Source: an uncultured Paenibacillus sp. (GTDB taxonomy: Bacteria; Bacillota; Bacilli; Paenibacillales; Paenibacillaceae). Taken from it: DNA of 23,631 nucleotides. The stretch lies in assembly GCA_937895345.1 (NCBI GenBank), contig CALAWP010000072.1:1-23631 (forward strand). Direction: 5' to 3'. Shown here piece by piece: positions 21,775 to 23,631 of the stretch. The position numbers and the translations under genes were made by a program. The number at the start of each line of letters is the position of its first letter. Positions within the stretch are counted from its first letter, which is position 1. Below the pieces are notes generated by a model. It saw only the letters and a program-made list of their open reading frames with translations, searched no databases and had not been told where the DNA came from.

Positions 21775-23631
21775 AACGGCGGAGCTTCCGGCATGCCTGC
21801 AGGGCTCAAGTCGACCAGCTTGGCGTCATGGATCACGGACAGCAGTCCGTCCCGGACATGCTCGTGACACGTAAAATAGATCAATTGCCGTTCGGAGGAA
21901 ATGTCCGCCAGCAGCCGGGCCGAAGCGGCCCATCTTTCTCCGTCGAAGTTGACTAGAGGATCGTCCAGCATCATCGGCAGCGCCGCGCTGCGGGAAGCTT
22001 CCCGGGCAAGCGCCAGCCGCATCGCCAAATATAGCTGTTCTGCCGTCCCCCGGCTCAGCAGCGAGGCGTCGATCTGCCGCCGGTCCGCCGTCTCGAGCGC
22101 CAGCTCCGGCCGGTCGCGCCGCGCAATAACGCCGCGATATCTTCCGCCGGTCAGCCGCTCGACATACCGGGACGCACAGCGCAGCACGACGGGCAGCCTC
22201 TCTTCCTCGTATATGCGCTTCGTTTGCTGAATGAGCGCGAGGCTGACCGCCAGCACCGCATACCGGTCCGTTCCGCGCTCCAGCCGGGAGGCTGCCATCT
22301 CCCGCTCGACGAGCAGCCGTTGCCGCTTGTCCTCCTCCTGCAGCGCTTCCATGGCCTGGCGCAAGCTTCCCCGCTGCTCCAGCAGCTCCCGCTGCCGCTG
22401 CTCCAGCCGTTCCTTCTCCTGCCGCGCCTCTTGCCAAGCCGCCCGCAGCTCTTCCTCGTCATGGCCGAGCCACAGCTCCTCGAGCCGGTTCAGCCGTTCC
22501 GCCGAATGTCCCGCATGCAGCTGGATCTGCAGCTTTATCAGCTCCTCATCCAGTCCGGTCAGCTTGCGGCGGTCTTCCAGCGCGGCGGCGTACCGGCTCT
22601 CGTCTTCCGTCCCCGCCGCCTCCATCATTTGCATTGCCTGACGCTCAAGCTCCTCCAGCTTCGCCCGGACGGCCTCGCTTGCCGAACGCAGCTCCTCCAG
22701 CTCCCGGCGAAGCGCGTCATGCTCCGCCCGCGCCTCCGCATGACGGCGGATTTCCGCCTGCAGCAGGCGCAGCGCCAGCACGGGATCGCCTGCGGCATGG
22801 CGCAGAACGTCTCCGCAGCCGTCGCACAGCGCTTCCGCCTGACGGGCGTAAGACGCCGATTCCCGCCGGGCGGCGGCGGCTTTGGCCGACAGCCGGTCGT
22901 ACTGGCGCAGCTTCTCCAGCGCTTGCCCGCCCAATTCGAGCACCTCCAGCGCGGCGGCCGGCGACAGACTTCCCGGCAATCCGCGCCGCTCCAGCCAGGA
23001 GCGCCATTCCAGCTCGCCGCTTCGTCGAATGGCCGCCGACGCCTCCGCCTCCTCGGCTTTCCGTTTCGCCGCTTTGGCCCATTCGGCCAAACGAGCCTCT
23101 TGATCGGCCAGATCGCGGGCGGCGCGCTCGCTTGCGCCCAGCGCCTCGAGCTGCGCCTGAACGGCCGCCTGGAGCGCGGCGCGGGCCTGCTCCGCTTGCC
23201 GGCGAAGCTCCTCCGTCCCGCCGGCCCCCAGCAGCCGGCTTGCCGCCGTATCCGGACGGACCAGCAGCGCGCCGAGCGCTTCGCGCACGTCCGCCTCCCG
23301 CTGTTCCAGTCCGGGCGGCCCTCCCCGCTTGGGCTTCACCATTCGCCGCCGGCCTTGTCCGCCGCGCTGCGAGACCAGCGCCGTCCATGCCACCGCAGCC
23401 GCCCCAGCGGCGGCGGCCCACGGCCATACGGCCGAGCCCGCCTCGCCCATCGCCCCGCTCCAGGCGGCCGCCGCCGCAACCAGCGCGCCTCCGGCCGTCC
23501 CGGCTCCGGCAAGCATCAGCGCCGTTCTGCGGCCGGATGCGGCGGCGGGTACGCCCGCCGTCCCGGCGGCATCGGCCCTCGCCCGCTCCAGCTCCCAATG
23601 GCGCAGCGCCTCGTCCAGCCGGCGCCAAGCC
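21759..23631 (-). CDS. yhaN: YhaN-like SMC/Rad50-type ATPase, C-terminal part (cut by window edge)
   Basis: The last 623 residues of a large ATPase; the frame is still open at the right edge, so the N-terminal Walker A half is outside the window. A long Arg/Glu/Ala-rich coiled coil covers most of it. At the C-terminus are the ABC signature LLSRGTAEQLYLAMRLA, Walker B PMMLDDPLVNFD and the switch His in FTCHEH, as in SbcC/Rad50 and YhaN. Two short Ala-rich hydrophobic segments (about 23455-23520 and 23375-23435) interrupt the coiled coil, as I recall for YhaN proteins, and may anchor it in the membrane. The usual partner is the nuclease YhaO, expected just upstream outside the window. Likely role: DNA end processing or repair (inference). 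Confidence 0.88.
   Translation of the reverse strand, partial: AWRRLDEALRHWELERARADAAGTAGVPAAASGRRTALMLAGAGTAGGALVAAAAAWSGAMGEAGSAVWPWAAAAGAAAVAWTALVSQRGGQGRRRMVKPKRGGPPGLEQREADVREALGALLVRPDTAASRLLGAGGTEELRRQAEQARAALQAAVQAQLEALGASERAARDLADQEARLAEWAKAAKRKAEEAEASAAIRRSGELEWRSWLERRGLPGSLSPAAALEVLELGGQALEKLRQYDRLSAKAAAARRESASYARQAEALCDGCGDVLRHAAGDPVLALRLLQAEIRRHAEARAEHDALRRELEELRSASEAVRAKLEELERQAMQMMEAAGTEDESRYAAALEDRRKLTGLDEELIKLQIQLHAGHSAERLNRLEELWLGHDEEELRAAWQEARQEKERLEQRQRELLEQRGSLRQAMEALQEEDKRQRLLVEREMAASRLERGTDRYAVLAVSLALIQQTKRIYEEERLPVVLRCASRYVERLTGGRYRGVIARRDRPELALETADRRQIDASLLSRGTAEQLYLAMRLALAREASRSAALPMMLDDPLVNFDGERWAASARLLADISSERQLIYFTCHEHVRDGLLSVIHDAKLVDLSPAGMPEAPPFQERR

Overview
The window looks like a chromosomal segment of a GC-rich, spore-forming Firmicute of the Paenibacillaceae (Paenibacillus, Cohnella or a close relative). 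This is inferred from gene content: a YqhH/YqhG pair, YqzE, a CwlD-like amidase, YkvI, YhaN, and a YesM/YesN sensor-regulator pair beside a carbohydrate ABC transporter. The genes use strong AGGAGG-type ribosome binding sites and the proteins are Ala/Arg-rich. No phage, transposase, plasmid or CRISPR genes are visible.

Left part (1-6600): a SNF2-type helicase (268-2088) is translationally coupled to a YqhG-family protein of unknown role (2085-3044). A secreted protein of unknown function follows (3170-4069). Next come an Rrf2-type repressor (4122-4526, minus) with a clear promoter, a small YqzE-like protein (4639-4830, minus), and a secreted Zn amidase (5004-5714). A membrane-anchored divergent polysaccharide deacetylase (5679-6596, minus) overlaps the 3' end of the amidase gene tail to tail.

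Middle left (6600-8600): two tRNA-Leu(CAG) genes, each with its own promoter and terminator, are identical except for co-varying variable arms. They are followed by about 550 bases without a gene. That stretch carries four copies of a palindromic repeat at an exact 52-base period, and it leads into a tandem pair of paralogous DUF1259 (LppY/LpqO-like) proteins.

Middle (8600-17740): a sugar-utilisation locus. It encodes a GH36 alpha-galactosidase, a lipoprotein sugar-binding protein, an AraC-type response regulator and a membrane histidine kinase on the minus strand, and two ABC permeases divergently on the plus strand. No ATPase subunit is present, so the transporter probably uses a shared MsmX/UgpC-type ATPase encoded elsewhere. 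The promoters of the binding protein and of the permeases share a two-part operator at identical spacing to the -10 box. This is the strongest new observation in the window and suggests that the response regulator activates both halves of the split transporter together.

Right part (17740-23631): a zinc-ribbon protein with a Tyr/Gly/Gln/Pro repeat tail is preceded by a small co-transcribed protein, and next to these is a helical hypothetical protein. Then come xanthine phosphoribosyltransferase (no purine riboswitch seen), a lipoprotein with two related C-terminal segments, a YkvI-like membrane transporter, and the C-terminal two thirds of a YhaN-like SMC/Rad50-type ATPase that runs off the right edge.

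All family assignments come from reading motifs in the sequence. No database search was run.
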